DNA of 64,000 nt from SLNP01 sp964568875 (GTDB lineage Bacteria > Bacteroidota > Bacteroidia > Bacteroidales > VadinHA17), in NCBI GenBank assembly GCA_964568875.1, contig CAZMSH010000003.1:62001-126000 (forward strand). Reading direction: 5' to 3'. Shown here piece after piece: positions 32,595-42,304 of the stretch. A program made the position numbers and the translations under genes. The notes below the pieces were generated by a model. That model was not told the origin of the DNA and did no database searches. It saw nothing but the letters and a program-made list of their open reading frames with translations. The number at the start of each line of letters is the position of its first letter. Positions within the stretch are counted from its first letter, which is position 1.

Positions 32595-35500
32595 TCAGAA
32601 GTCGAGGCTGAAGCTGAGGTAGAACACTGGGGGCATCCGGTATTTGTTTTCTATACCCCAGGCATAATCAGCCCTTACAAAGTATCCGAATACCTGTGCA
32701 CGTATACCGGCTCCGTAACCTGCCACTATCGGATCGCGGTTACTGTCGAGCACCACAGTAATCGGCCCGCTCACAATAGTTTCGGTATCGTATGCATTTT
32801 CTCCCGCCCAGGGATGGATGCCTGACCATGCAGTACCGATATCTCCGAACGCGATAACCTGGAGGCTGTTAAGAAAATTGTTCTTAAGAGGATGGCCTGC
32901 AAAGTATCTGATAAAAGGCCAGCGTATTTCGCTGTTTATCAGGGTGAAATTGTTGCCGTTGCGTACGTTCTGGATGAATCCCCTCATATTGGTGGCAATA
33001 GCCTGGAACCCGTAATTCTGTGTAGGGTCGACGGGGATTGAATTGTCGAACATGCCGTTTGGATTGAAAAGGAAGCCCATCCAGTTGTCGACGCCTCCGA
33101 GGTAGTATATTAATTTTGTAGGCCCGAATGATGTACTTGCAGCAAACCTGTTTGCCCATATCAGCTCGCGGTGGATTTTCAGGTAATGCCTGAAGTCAGC
33201 TCCAACCACGAACATATCAGATTTCTTTGTTGTAACCTCGCGGTAGTATTCTCCGAAAATCTTGAAGCGGGTTCCGTAGTAAATATTGACAGCTCTTTTG
33301 CGGGTGTTGTCATAAACAGCCTCTGCCTTAAGGCCTGCCCAGTGACGATTAACAGTGGGCTCTGATAGAGATGCCATATCGGTTGACAATATGGTGTACC
33401 TGTCGTATCTGTAAATCATGGTGCCCTTCAGAGCAAATGCTTCGGTAAAAGGCTTCGACAGGGTCAGGTAGTTGTTGTGACTGTGAATCTTGTAGTAATT
33501 CTCCTCATTCGACGTAGTAAATGATTGTCTGTGGAATAGATACTGTTTGTCATATTTTCCTTTGAGGCTTTCAAGACTTAGCAGGTATTCGTTGCTGTCA
33601 AAATTGCCGGAGAATCTGAAACCGCCAGTGACCTTGAAATTTTCAAACAGGTCCACTGTTCCGATTTTGGTAAGAAGATTGAGGCCGGGATTAAAATAGG
33701 GTGCTCCTCCGTTGAAAGCCTGGTATGAGTTGTTCAGGAAACTGAAGTCGACCTGGCTTGCCACGTAATTATTGTAGAAGGCGGTCAGATAGACACGTTC
33801 TTCAGGGAATGACATTCGCCCTGTATCAAGGTCGATGTCCATATAATCCTTCTTCCAAAGCTGTTCGTAGTAGTTCTGTTTTTCCTTTTCGAAGACATAG
33901 TGGTTTATATCGATCGGCTCGTCTGTGAGGTAGTACTCATAGAGTGGTTTTGTAAGAGTGTCACGTCGTTTTCTGTCTTCCTCGATAAGCCATTGCCTGA
34001 TCCTGTCAATTGAGTCAGCCCTGTGCAGGAATTCGTTTCTCTCCTCCCTGTAGCGGGTGTCTGTTATGTTTTCCTCTGGTATAGTGGCAGCGTTTGATGA
34101 TGCCCTTCCTATTCTGAATCTGTCCTCGCGTATTGACACTTCTGCAGAAATGTCGTTGCCTGCATCATAGTCGTAATCGAGAATTGAGAACCTGTAATCG
34201 GTTACGGGTTCAGACCTGATAAAGTATCTGTAGTGGGTAATTGTATCAATATAACTTATGGTACTGTCGAGAGTGCCGAGGAACCTGTTGTACACTCCGT
34301 TGTCATTCCCTATGAATGTAATACCACGGTTCAGGGTCTCATCCGGCATTAAACGGTCACTGAAATTCTCATCTGATAATCGCTGCAACAGATTGCCGGG
34401 GCTGTTAAGCCGGTATGAGAACAGATTGAATACATAATCGGTTTTTTCAAGCGGATCTCCGGTATTGCTGAGGGTATCACTCAGCCTGTTAGAGGAGAAT
34501 AGTATCTCATTATTTCTGTTTTTCAGGAACACCGGATGTAGATCGTCGGCTACATCATTGGTGATCTGGTCGTTTGTCGCAGATGCAATTGTGTGAATAT
34601 AGATGTCTGTCATGCCGTTGCGCACTGCCGACATAACCAGTTTAGTTCCGTCAGGGGAGTATTCGAAGGAGAGAACCTTCTCAAAGTAGAGCAGGTTTAG
34701 TTCCTGGATACTCTTTTCATCGGTGCGGTAGAAGTAGATTTTTAATGCTCCCTTTTCTTCATTTATAAACGTAAGGATGCGACTGTTAGGGTGCCATCCT
34801 GTTACCGGGTAGGTATAGTCAATTATCTGTTCAATTTTAGGTTCTGCTGCAAATATTCTTTTTCTTTTGCCTGTCTCTTCGTCGTACAACCATATCCGCC
34901 GCCTTCCCCAGTCATTTGTAACCCATGCAATGTAGCGCCTGTCGGGGCTCATCCTTACCGATTGAATTCTCTGTTCTTTCCGGGCTCTTCTTATAAGGTC
35001 AGGGGCTGTCTCGGAGGTCGGATTTTCCTCGCTGAAATACTCTTCGAGATACTCTTTCCATTCATCTGAGAGCTCCCTGAGCTTATGTCCAAGTACGTAC
35101 ATGAATCCGTCGTTGATATTCCTGTATACCTTTGTGAGGTATATTATATTAGGTATGATCGGATCACCAAAAGTGTCGGCAATATACCTCCAGAATGACA
35201 TGCCTGCATACAGAGCGTCGTCATACTCCAGATGGTTAAGGTTTTTGTAGCGTCCATCCCTGAATCCTTCGCGTACCCTGTTCTCGGCATTAAAATTCCA
35301 GGTTCCCGCAACATATGCTACCAGGCCTTTGATGTACCAGTCAGGAAAGTATATCTGTGAAGAGCTGCTGGTACGGTCTTTAATATCAGCGTTATTAAGC
35401 ATTTCATTGATAAGGACTTCTGCTATAGAGGAGGAGATCTGGTGGTTTAAGGATTCACGGTCGCCTCCGTAATAGAGCATTACCTTGTTTTTGATAATTC

Positions 35501-35870
35501 TGCTGTAGCCACCTGTATTATAGTCTTCATCACCCTGTACAAGGCCGATATTATTCTGCCGGTAGTCGGCATGTTTGTTATAGATAATGAAGATCATTCT
35601 TTTCTCGAGCTGGTAATCGAAGTAATCTTCGAGTTCGGCAAGCCGTTTTTCGGCATAGTTTGCTGTATACCTTGCCAGATCGCGGCCTTCTTCATTGAAA
35701 TAGCAGTCGAAATTATCAAATCTGTAATATGACCAGAAAAAGTCATAGTGCTGCACGCGGTTTTTCCCGAAAGCCATCTGCATGCCGTTATAAAACTGGC
35801 CGCATGTATGGTGTGGTGCAACCATTAACCCGGCAAAAAGGGTCATTATGTAAATCAGTCTCTTTTTCAA
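32595..35870 (-). CDS. Large envelope protein: peptidase-MA-like, TolB-like propeller and beta-barrel
   Basis: Exported protein of 1091 residues; signal peptide about 1-24 (ends HTCGQ). Residues about 40-270 resemble the gluzincin peptidase MA fold (DYFDYQLEKRMIFIIYNKHADYRQNN, PDWYIKGLVAYVAG), but the HExxH position reads SIAEVLI, so no zinc site is visible. Residues about 295-520 hold TolB/PD40-type beta-propeller repeats (RMSPDRRYIAWVTNDWGRRRIWLYDE, FEYSPDGTKLVMSA). The remainder, from about 680, is beta-rich with barrel-like strands and ends YLSFSLDF, an outer-membrane assembly end. Function is unknown; it is probably a surface or outer-membrane protein. It is monocistronic with its own promoter box. 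Confidence 0.8.
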   Translation of the reverse strand: MKKRLIYIMTLFAGLMVAPHHTCGQFYNGMQMAFGKNRVQHYDFFWSYYRFDNFDCYFNEEGRDLARYTANYAEKRLAELEDYFDYQLEKRMIFIIYNKHADYRQNNIGLVQGDEDYNTGGYSRIIKNKVMLYYGGDRESLNHQISSSIAEVLINEMLNNADIKDRTSSSSQIYFPDWYIKGLVAYVAGTWNFNAENRVREGFRDGRYKNLNHLEYDDALYAGMSFWRYIADTFGDPIIPNIIYLTKVYRNINDGFMYVLGHKLRELSDEWKEYLEEYFSEENPTSETAPDLIRRARKEQRIQSVRMSPDRRYIAWVTNDWGRRRIWLYDEETGKRKRIFAAEPKIEQIIDYTYPVTGWHPNSRILTFINEEKGALKIYFYRTDEKSIQELNLLYFEKVLSFEYSPDGTKLVMSAVRNGMTDIYIHTIASATNDQITNDVADDLHPVFLKNRNNEILFSSNRLSDTLSNTGDPLEKTDYVFNLFSYRLNSPGNLLQRLSDENFSDRLMPDETLNRGITFIGNDNGVYNRFLGTLDSTISYIDTITHYRYFIRSEPVTDYRFSILDYDYDAGNDISAEVSIREDRFRIGRASSNAATIPEENITDTRYREERNEFLHRADSIDRIRQWLIEEDRKRRDTLTKPLYEYYLTDEPIDINHYVFEKEKQNYYEQLWKKDYMDIDLDTGRMSFPEERVYLTAFYNNYVASQVDFSFLNNSYQAFNGGAPYFNPGLNLLTKIGTVDLFENFKVTGGFRFSGNFDSNEYLLSLESLKGKYDKQYLFHRQSFTTSNEENYYKIHSHNNYLTLSKPFTEAFALKGTMIYRYDRYTILSTDMASLSEPTVNRHWAGLKAEAVYDNTRKRAVNIYYGTRFKIFGEYYREVTTKKSDMFVVGADFRHYLKIHRELIWANRFAASTSFGPTKLIYYLGGVDNWMGFLFNPNGMFDNSIPVDPTQNYGFQAIATNMRGFIQNVRNGNNFTLINSEIRWPFIRYFAGHPLKNNFLNSLQVIAFGDIGTAWSGIHPWAGENAYDTETIVSGPITVVLDSNRDPIVAGYGAGIRAQVFGYFVRADYAWGIENKYRMPPVFYLSFSLDF

Positions 35871-35904
35871 CCTGAGATGATGTTCGGTTACTATGACCTA
35901 AACG

Positions 35905-35913
35905 GCAAAACTA
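35905..35913 (-). promoter_or_regulatory. Promoter -7 element for the large envelope protein
   Basis: TAGTTTTGC on the minus strand matches TAnnTTTGC exactly, 35 bases upstream of the start at 35870. Confidence 0.7.
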
Positions 35914-35954
35914 AGATAATATGTTCGAAAAATGGATAAAAAATTAAACTTTAT

Positions 35955-35962
35955 TACTTTTG
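35955..35962 (+). promoter_or_regulatory. Promoter -7 element for the DUF1573-meaB unit
   Basis: TACTTTTG matches TAnnTTTG. The ATG is at 36077, giving a leader of about 105 bases, long for this window. The leader contains a TTGTTCC/GGACAA inverted repeat with one bulged base. Confidence 0.6.
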
Positions 35963-36076
35963 TACGTCCGTTAAGTCATAGCTCTCTGGCGTAAAATTTG
36001 TTCCTGGTGAAAAAGGACAAAAACTTGTGGCAGTTGCAATGGTTTGACATTACTTTTAAAAAAAAGCGATAGTAAG

Positions 36077-37147
36077 ATGAAAAGAGTTATTACTTTATCT
36101 ATAATGGGAATACTGTCAGTGAGTCTGCTGGCACAGCCCAGGCTTCAGTTCAGTGAGACAAGGCATGACTTCGGAGTCATGAAAGAGGATGGTGGCAGAA
36201 AGACATATGATTTTATTTTTAAAAATGATGGAGACGGACCTCTGGTAATTACAAATGCGACACCCTCATGCGGATGTACGACGCCGGAATGGACAAGGGA
36301 GCCTGTGCCTCCGGGTGGCAGCGGTTATGTAAGAGCCATAATGGACCCCATGAATATGCCTGGTCCTTTCAGAAAGACCATTTCAATTCACTCAAATTCA
36401 AAGCCGTCGCCGGTGGTCCTTATAATTGAAGGAAACATCACGCCGAGGGAGAAGACCATTGAAGAGTTGTACCGGTGGCCTCTGGGGGGGCTCAGGTTTG
36501 AAAGTCAGCATCTGCCATTTGCCACAATCAGGAAGAATGAGAAAAGCATAAAGGTTATGCCTGTAATAAACACATCTGATCAACCGGTCACCCTGGAATT
36601 TGAAAACCTCCCCCGTCATCTGTCCATGAAGGCCAATCCCGAAACACTTAAGCCAGGCCAGAAGGGTATTATACAGGGCACATATGACGCATCACTTCAC
36701 AGCGGCTGGGGTACTGTAAGCGATCTTGTCAGGATCAAACTTAACGGAGAATTGATGAATGCAGCATTTTTGTACATCACTGCTTCATTGGTTGAAGATT
36801 TCTCATCGCTTTCAAGAGAGGAACTGGCCAACGCTCCTGTTATTAAGCTTGAAAGCAATGAGTTCAATATTGGCAAAATGCCTGTTAACCAGACTAAAGA
36901 GGTTGAATTCAAGTATGTTAATGAAGGTAAGAGGGACCTCATAATAAGATTTATAAGATCGACATGTGGATGTACGGCTATTCAGCAGGGCAAGTCGGTA
37001 ATCGCTCCCGGAGAATCTGCATCCATAAAGGCAGTCTTCAGTTCAGGTGCAAATCCGGGTCTGCAGCATAAGAATATTTATGTCTACACCAACGATCCGA
37101 AAAACTTTGAGATCATACTTACCATTAAGGGAGAGGTGGTAAGATAG
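36077..37147 (+). CDS. Exported protein with two DUF1573 domains
   Basis: Exported protein of 356 residues from the ATG at 36077; signal peptide about 1-20 (MKRVITLSIMGILSVSLLAQ). Two DUF1573 modules, immunoglobulin-like ASPM/SPD-2/Hydin-type folds, lie at about 25-125 (RHDFGVMKEDGGRKTYDFIFKN, ATPSCGCTTPEW) and about 262-356 (EFNIGKMPVNQTKEVEFKYVN, RSTCGCTAIQ). Each carries the typical CGCT motif, so each has a cysteine pair. A linking domain of about 130 residues sits between them. DUF1573 proteins are abundant in Bacteroidota but have no settled biochemical role. The meaB gene begins 2 bases after its stop. Confidence 0.88.
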   Translation: MKRVITLSIMGILSVSLLAQPRLQFSETRHDFGVMKEDGGRKTYDFIFKNDGDGPLVITNATPSCGCTTPEWTREPVPPGGSGYVRAIMDPMNMPGPFRKTISIHSNSKPSPVVLIIEGNITPREKTIEELYRWPLGGLRFESQHLPFATIRKNEKSIKVMPVINTSDQPVTLEFENLPRHLSMKANPETLKPGQKGIIQGTYDASLHSGWGTVSDLVRIKLNGELMNAAFLYITASLVEDFSSLSREELANAPVIKLESNEFNIGKMPVNQTKEVEFKYVNEGKRDLIIRFIRSTCGCTAIQQGKSVIAPGESASIKAVFSSGANPGLQHKNIYVYTNDPKNFEIILTIKGEVVR

Positions 37148-37149
37148 AA

Positions 37150-38241
37150 ATGGACCGAGGAGAGGAGTACAAGAGTGCCCTGAATGTTCAGAAGGGGGTT
37201 ACCCAGCCTCCAAGCATCAATCCCGATGCCCTGAACCGTCTGCGAAAAAGCAGGAAGAAGCTTTACCGTGTAGAGGAGTATGTAGACGGTATTCTGTCAG
37301 GCAACAGGACTATTCTCAGTCAGGCCATCACGTTGCTTGAGAGTTCGTTGCCTGAGCATTATGAAACTGCACAGGCTGTGATTGAGAAATGCCTCTCTTA
37401 TTCGGTAGATTCTGTCAGGATAGGTATTACCGGTGTACCCGGAGCAGGTAAGAGCACCTTTATTGAGACTTTCGGAAAGCTGGTAACCTCGAAAGGTCAC
37501 AAGCTTGCTGTGCTGGCTATTGATCCGTCGAGTGAACACACCGGAGGGAGCATTCTGGGTGACAAGACAAGAATGGAGACGCTCAGCACTGACCCAAATG
37601 CCTTTATAAGGCCCTCTCCGTCGGCAGGGACGCTAGGTGGAGTTGCCAGAAAAACAAGGGAGACAATAATCCTCTGTGAGGCTGCCGGTTTTGATACAAT
37701 ATTCGTTGAAACTGTTGGGGTAGGACAGTCAGAGACTGTTGCCAGTTCAATGGTTGACTTCTTTTTGCTGCTGATGCTGGCAGGAGCGGGCGATGAACTG
37801 CAGGGAATAAAAAGAGGGATAATGGAGATGGCCGATGCAATTGCAATTACCAAAGCTGACGGAACAAACCGTATGAGGGCCGAGATGGCACGCATTGAAT
37901 ATCAGAACGCACTTCACCTTTACCCCGCCCCTGAATCAGGATGGACACCCAAGGTAGTAACCTGTTCTTCGGTTGAGAGCTTTGGAATACATGAAATATG
38001 GCAGATCATTTCAGATTATGTCTCTTATACCCGGGATTCAGGTTATTTTCGGGAGCTAAGAAAAAGACAGGCTGTTGTCAGAATGCACGAAACCATAATT
38101 GACCATCTGAGGAGTTCCTTCTATACAGACTCAGAGATCGCAAAGATGCTCCCTGACCTTGAGCGGCAGTTGCATGACGGTGTCATCACATCATACAAGG
38201 CAGCATGGAAATTATTGAATAAATATTTCAATAAGCGCTAA
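37150..38241 (+). CDS. meaB: Methylmalonyl-CoA mutase-associated GTPase MeaB
   Basis: G3E-family GTPase of 363 residues that loads and protects the B12-dependent methylmalonyl-CoA mutase. The P-loop GVPGAGKSTFIE is at about 96-107, with DPSSEHTGGSILGDKTRM (base- and Mg-contacting loop), ETVGVGQSE and the guanine-specificity AITKADG following. The C-terminal dimerisation arm (LRKRQAVVRMHETI...) is present. No mutase genes are nearby, but the PccB/MmdA-like enzyme at 15.6 kb belongs to the same pathway. It sits 2 bases behind an exported DUF1573 protein, an odd but clearly coupled partner. Confidence 0.95.
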   Translation: MDRGEEYKSALNVQKGVTQPPSINPDALNRLRKSRKKLYRVEEYVDGILSGNRTILSQAITLLESSLPEHYETAQAVIEKCLSYSVDSVRIGITGVPGAGKSTFIETFGKLVTSKGHKLAVLAIDPSSEHTGGSILGDKTRMETLSTDPNAFIRPSPSAGTLGGVARKTRETIILCEAAGFDTIFVETVGVGQSETVASSMVDFFLLLMLAGAGDELQGIKRGIMEMADAIAITKADGTNRMRAEMARIEYQNALHLYPAPESGWTPKVVTCSSVESFGIHEIWQIISDYVSYTRDSGYFRELRKRQAVVRMHETIIDHLRSSFYTDSEIAKMLPDLERQLHDGVITSYKAAWKLLNKYFNKR

Positions 38242-38257
38242 GAAGCTGATTTTTTGT

Positions 38258-38265
38258 TATTTTTG
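38258..38265 (+). promoter_or_regulatory. Promoter -7 element for the TlpA-like gene
   Basis: TATTTTTG matches TAnnTTTG, 43 bases upstream of the ATG at 38309 and 16 bases after the meaB stop. Confidence 0.55.
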
Positions 38266-38308
38266 ACCCGCGAAAAACCAAACTAAGTAGAACTCAATTT
38301 CAACAAAC

Positions 38309-39409
38309 ATGAAGAAACTAGCATTCCTGATTTTATTAGTACTGGCAATGGTTGCCTGTACAACCGGAAAGAATTATGTAATAACCGGAGAGATTGACGG
38401 CGGTGACAATATAACCATGGTACTGCAGACAAGAGTGTCGGGAGAGACGGTGCTGATCGATTCAGCGGTTGTAACCGACGGTAAATTTACTATTCAGGGT
38501 GGATCTGTGGATTATCCTGAACAGGTTCAATTGGTTGCAAGAGGTAAGAGGGGCTCTCTGTCTTTCTATCTCGATAATGCCAGGATAAATATCAGGGGCC
38601 ATGTTGACAGCCTCCCACTGGCGGTTGTAACAGGATCCGTAACACAGGATGAGGTATACGAACTTGCCGCTAAGGTAAAACCGATACAGGAGAAAATGAT
38701 GGAACTAAATGGTCAATACAGGGAGGCTGCCCAGGCTGATGACATCGAAACAGCTTCTGCCATCAGGGAAGAAATAATCAAGCTTGGCGATGAACAGCGA
38801 GCCCTCAACCTTGAATTTATTACAACGAGAACTGCTTCCTTCCATTCACCTGTATTGCTCAGCCCAATGGTGTCGCTTGACAACATAGAGGAGATAGAGG
38901 GTTACTATAATGCATTTACTGCTGACGTGAAAGCCTCAAAGGCAGCAACCGACCTTGCTGACAGATTGGCTAAGATGAAGTCTGTGTCGGTGGGACAGAA
39001 GGCTCCTGACTTTACTCTCAATGATGTGGATGGCAATCCAGTCTCTCTCTCTTCCAAAGTAGGCACCAAACTGCTTATGCTTGATTTCTGGGCTTCATGG
39101 TGTGGCCCATGCAGGGCTGTTAACCCCGATAAGGTAAGAACCTATAACGACTTCAAGGATAAAGGATTTGATATTATTGCCGTCTCACTTGACAGAAACA
39201 GGGAAGATTGGCTGAAGGGAATCGAGGAGGACAAGCTCACATGGACTCATGTGTCAGCCCTGATATACTGGGACTGCCCCGTCCGTCTTTTATACGGAAT
39301 CAATTCAATTCCGTCCAGTGCCCTGATTGACGAGAATGGTATTATAGTAGCAAGGAATTTGCGTGGACAGGCTCTGTATGATAAAGTAAGCGAGATACTG
39401 GGTAACTGA
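38309..39409 (+). CDS. TlpA-like thioredoxin lipoprotein with DUF4369
   Basis: Lipoprotein of 366 residues. The signal MKKLAFLILLVLAMVAC puts the lipidated cysteine at 17. The N-terminal DUF4369 domain (about 23-120, YVITGEIDGGDNITMVLQTR) is followed by a helical linker (about 125-215) and a TlpA/AhpC-TSA thioredoxin domain (about 228-366). The redox-active site is WASWCGPCRAV and the cis-proline region is NSIPSSALIDENG. It probably reduces disulfides of exported proteins from the outer face of a membrane; the CGCT cysteine pairs of the neighbouring DUF1573 protein would be candidate substrates, which is inference. Confidence 0.9.
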   Translation: MKKLAFLILLVLAMVACTTGKNYVITGEIDGGDNITMVLQTRVSGETVLIDSAVVTDGKFTIQGGSVDYPEQVQLVARGKRGSLSFYLDNARINIRGHVDSLPLAVVTGSVTQDEVYELAAKVKPIQEKMMELNGQYREAAQADDIETASAIREEIIKLGDEQRALNLEFITTRTASFHSPVLLSPMVSLDNIEEIEGYYNAFTADVKASKAATDLADRLAKMKSVSVGQKAPDFTLNDVDGNPVSLSSKVGTKLLMLDFWASWCGPCRAVNPDKVRTYNDFKDKGFDIIAVSLDRNREDWLKGIEEDKLTWTHVSALIYWDCPVRLLYGINSIPSSALIDENGIIVARNLRGQALYDKVSEILGN

Positions 39410-39462
39410 TTCATTTGTCACTTCAGGTTTAGGGCGGCGCTTTTGAAGCTGTGCGTTGTCCT

Positions 39463-39519
39463 TAAAGTCAATTTGATTATCTTAGAACCCATGTTCTAAC
39501 AATAATCAAATTGACTTTA
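39463..39519. repeat. Long perfect inverted repeat at the S9 peptidase start
   Basis: Arms TAAAGTCAATTTGATTAT (39463-39480) and ATAATCAAATTGACTTTA (39502-39519) are exact reverse complements over 18 bp. Inside, TTAGAAC (39482-39488) pairs with GTTCTAA (39493-39499) around a CCAT loop. The whole forms a ~57-base hairpin ending one base before the ATG at 39521. There is no T run, so it is not an ordinary terminator. Confidence 0.9.
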
Positions 39520-39520
39520 T

Positions 39521-42304
39521 ATGAGAAAGCCGTTTTTTACAATTGCGCTGCTGTCGTTTGTAATTCTGCTTCAGGCACAGACGACAAAGCAACCCCTTGG
39601 ATGGGATGACATTGAGTCATGGAGGCGTATTACCGAAACCATTATTTCACGTGACGGAAATTATATTGCCTATAAGAGTGAGCCATGGGTAGGTGATCCT
39701 GTTCTGAAAGTATTCGATAAAAAAGGTGCCGGGATGGCAACCTGGAACTGTGCAACGGGTGCAAGGTTTACCTACGACTCCGACTATCTTATCTTTACGG
39801 TTAAGCCGGCATATGAAACTGTACGCGAGCTGAAGGTCAAAAGGGCAAAGAGGGAGGAGATGCCCGGTGACACTCTTGCCATATGGCCGGTCGGGGGCAC
39901 AATGGAAAAAATACCCTCCATAAGGTCATTCAGGATTCCTTCAGAATGGGGAGGCTGGATGATGTATCAAGCAGAGCCGGCATCATCCCAATCAGAAGAT
40001 GGCAACCGCGAGGGGAGACAGGCAAAGAGGGAGTCGGCAACAAACGGATATACTCTGTATTTAAGAAATCTTAATAACGGAGAGGTTAAGACATTCCCTT
40101 TTGTTACAGCCTACGATTTTGCCGCTGAAACCAGTTTTGGGTATTTTGTTTCTACAGGCGATGGTAATGGCTTTGCCCCTGGTTTGTATACATATGATTT
40201 TTCAAAAGGAGAATTATTTAATATTGTTGAGGGAAAGGGCAGGTTCAGGCAGATCACTTTCGGAAATAAAGGAACAATGCTCGCTTTCGTATATAACGGC
40301 GATGAATCAGACAAGCTGGCAAACAACGGATCCCTTATGTATGGTCCGGTCAACGGACCTGTAAAGGGAATCGTAAGCAGAGAAGGGCTCAATCAACAAC
40401 AGGATTGGATTATAAGTGAGAACGGAAGGGTTTCCTTTTCTGATTCAGACGAGAGGATTTTTTTCGGTACTGCCCCGGCCAACAGGCAAAGAGATACTGT
40501 AAGACTTGATGAAGACTGGCCAAACGTTGATATCTGGCACTGGAACGAAGGAGTTCTGCACACACAGCAGGTAATTAACAGGACTCGTGATTCGAGGCGC
40601 TCATACCAGACTGTACTTAACATCAATAGCGGGAGAATATTGCAACTCGCAACGCCCGAAATACCTGATATAACATTAATTAATGGAGGTGATAACGATA
40701 TTGCTGTAGCTTCCTCAAATATTCCTTACCAGGTCGAATCGATGTGGAGCAGCTCACCGGGAAGGACAGATATATGGCTTATCAACCTGAATGATGGCAG
40801 CAGGGAGCAACTCAAAACAGGCTTTCGTGGCAGGATGCAACCATCAGGAGACGGAAAATACCTGGTGTGGTTCACCGCAGCTGACAGCTCATGGTATACT
40901 TACAGGTTGTCGGATGGTAAGGAGGTCAGAATAACAAATCCGGCTGTGATACCGGCAGCAAGTGAGACCAATGATGTTCCAAATCCACCGGGGTCTTATG
41001 GTATTGCCGGGTGGATTGATGAAGACCAGTCAGTACTCATTTATGACAGGTACGACATATGGAAGGTGAATCCTGATGGCGCATCAGCGCCGATAAGGGT
41101 TACAACAGACGGACGTGAGAAGAGTATTGTCTACAGGATGATCAGACTTGAAAGCGAAAGAGGAGAGACCCTTAATCCGAAGGAAAAGTTATACCTATCG
41201 GGACACAATGATATTACACGTGGGGAAGGATACTATACAGTAAATATTTCAAAGCCCGGGGTTCCCTCCTTGCTGATGGGAGGCGACTACAGCCTCAGCA
41301 CTCCGGTGAAGGCTGAAGATGCAGGCACCGTGGTGTTCTCAAGGGAGACATTCAGCGAGTTTCCCGATCTCCACATTACTGATACTGAGTTCAGAAAACC
41401 AGTAAGAATAAGCGACGTAAATCCGCAACAGAAAAATTTCATCTGGGGTAGTGCAGAGGTGGTAGGCTGGACATCGCTTGATGGCATCAGGGTTGAGGGA
41501 CTTCTTTACAAGCCTGAGAACTTTGATCCGTCAAAGAAGTACCCGATGATTGTCAACTTTTACGAAAAGAGTTCGCAGGGATTACACAGCTACAGGAATC
41601 CTGAACTTCACCGTTCGACGATTGACTACCACTATTACACCAGCAACGGGTACCTGGTTTTCAATCCCGATGTTCACTACCGTGACGGATATCCCGGTGA
41701 AAGTGCGTTTAATTGTGTGATGCCCGGCGTTACAGCACTGATAGCAAAAGGATTTGTTGACCCGGAAAGAATTGGTGCACAGGGTCACAGCTGGGGAGGA
41801 TACCAGGTAGCTTACATGGCTACCCGTACGAATCTTTTTGCAGCTATTGAATCGGGAGCTCCGGTGGTTAATATGTTCAGTGCGTACGGAGGCATAAGAT
41901 GGGAGACAGGTCTGAACAGAGCTTTCCAGTACGAGCATCAGCAGAGCAGAATAGGTGCATCTATCTGGGAGATGCCATTACGGTATTTTGAGAATTCACC
42001 TTTGTTTACAATGGATAAGGTGAACACACCAATTTTGATAATGGCTAATGACCAGGACGGACATGTCCCATGGTATCAGGGTATTGAATATTTTATAGCC
42101 CTGAGGAGACTGGGTAAACCGGCCTGGATGCTCAATTATACCGGAGAACCACACTGGCCTCAGAAACCACAGAACAAAAAGGATTTCCAGATTAGAATGG
42201 CCCAGTTCTTTGATCATTTCCTGAAGGGCAAGCCGATGCCTTTATGGATGAAGGAGGGTGTGCCTGCCGTGGATAAGGAGTTTGAGCTTGGATATGGCTA
42301 TTAG
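39521..42304 (+). CDS. S9-family serine peptidase (prolyl-oligopeptidase type)
   Basis: Exported peptidase of 927 residues; signal peptide about 1-19 (MRKPFFTIALLSFVILLQAQ). A long N-terminal beta-propeller-like region is followed by an alpha/beta-hydrolase domain (about 660-900). The catalytic serine is in GHSWGGYQVAY, the aspartate in MANDQDGHVPWYQG and the histidine in GEPHWPQKPQN. It should cut short peptides in the periplasm or at the surface. At 927 residues it is longer than classical DPP-IV or acylaminoacyl peptidases; the extra length lies in the propeller half. The start codon abuts a long hairpin. Four copies of a 7-base repeat follow the stop. Confidence 0.9.
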   Translation: MRKPFFTIALLSFVILLQAQTTKQPLGWDDIESWRRITETIISRDGNYIAYKSEPWVGDPVLKVFDKKGAGMATWNCATGARFTYDSDYLIFTVKPAYETVRELKVKRAKREEMPGDTLAIWPVGGTMEKIPSIRSFRIPSEWGGWMMYQAEPASSQSEDGNREGRQAKRESATNGYTLYLRNLNNGEVKTFPFVTAYDFAAETSFGYFVSTGDGNGFAPGLYTYDFSKGELFNIVEGKGRFRQITFGNKGTMLAFVYNGDESDKLANNGSLMYGPVNGPVKGIVSREGLNQQQDWIISENGRVSFSDSDERIFFGTAPANRQRDTVRLDEDWPNVDIWHWNEGVLHTQQVINRTRDSRRSYQTVLNINSGRILQLATPEIPDITLINGGDNDIAVASSNIPYQVESMWSSSPGRTDIWLINLNDGSREQLKTGFRGRMQPSGDGKYLVWFTAADSSWYTYRLSDGKEVRITNPAVIPAASETNDVPNPPGSYGIAGWIDEDQSVLIYDRYDIWKVNPDGASAPIRVTTDGREKSIVYRMIRLESERGETLNPKEKLYLSGHNDITRGEGYYTVNISKPGVPSLLMGGDYSLSTPVKAEDAGTVVFSRETFSEFPDLHITDTEFRKPVRISDVNPQQKNFIWGSAEVVGWTSLDGIRVEGLLYKPENFDPSKKYPMIVNFYEKSSQGLHSYRNPELHRSTIDYHYYTSNGYLVFNPDVHYRDGYPGESAFNCVMPGVTALIAKGFVDPERIGAQGHSWGGYQVAYMATRTNLFAAIESGAPVVNMFSAYGGIRWETGLNRAFQYEHQQSRIGASIWEMPLRYFENSPLFTMDKVNTPILIMANDQDGHVPWYQGIEYFIALRRLGKPAWMLNYTGEPHWPQKPQNKKDFQIRMAQFFDHFLKGKPMPLWMKEGVPAVDKEFELGYGY

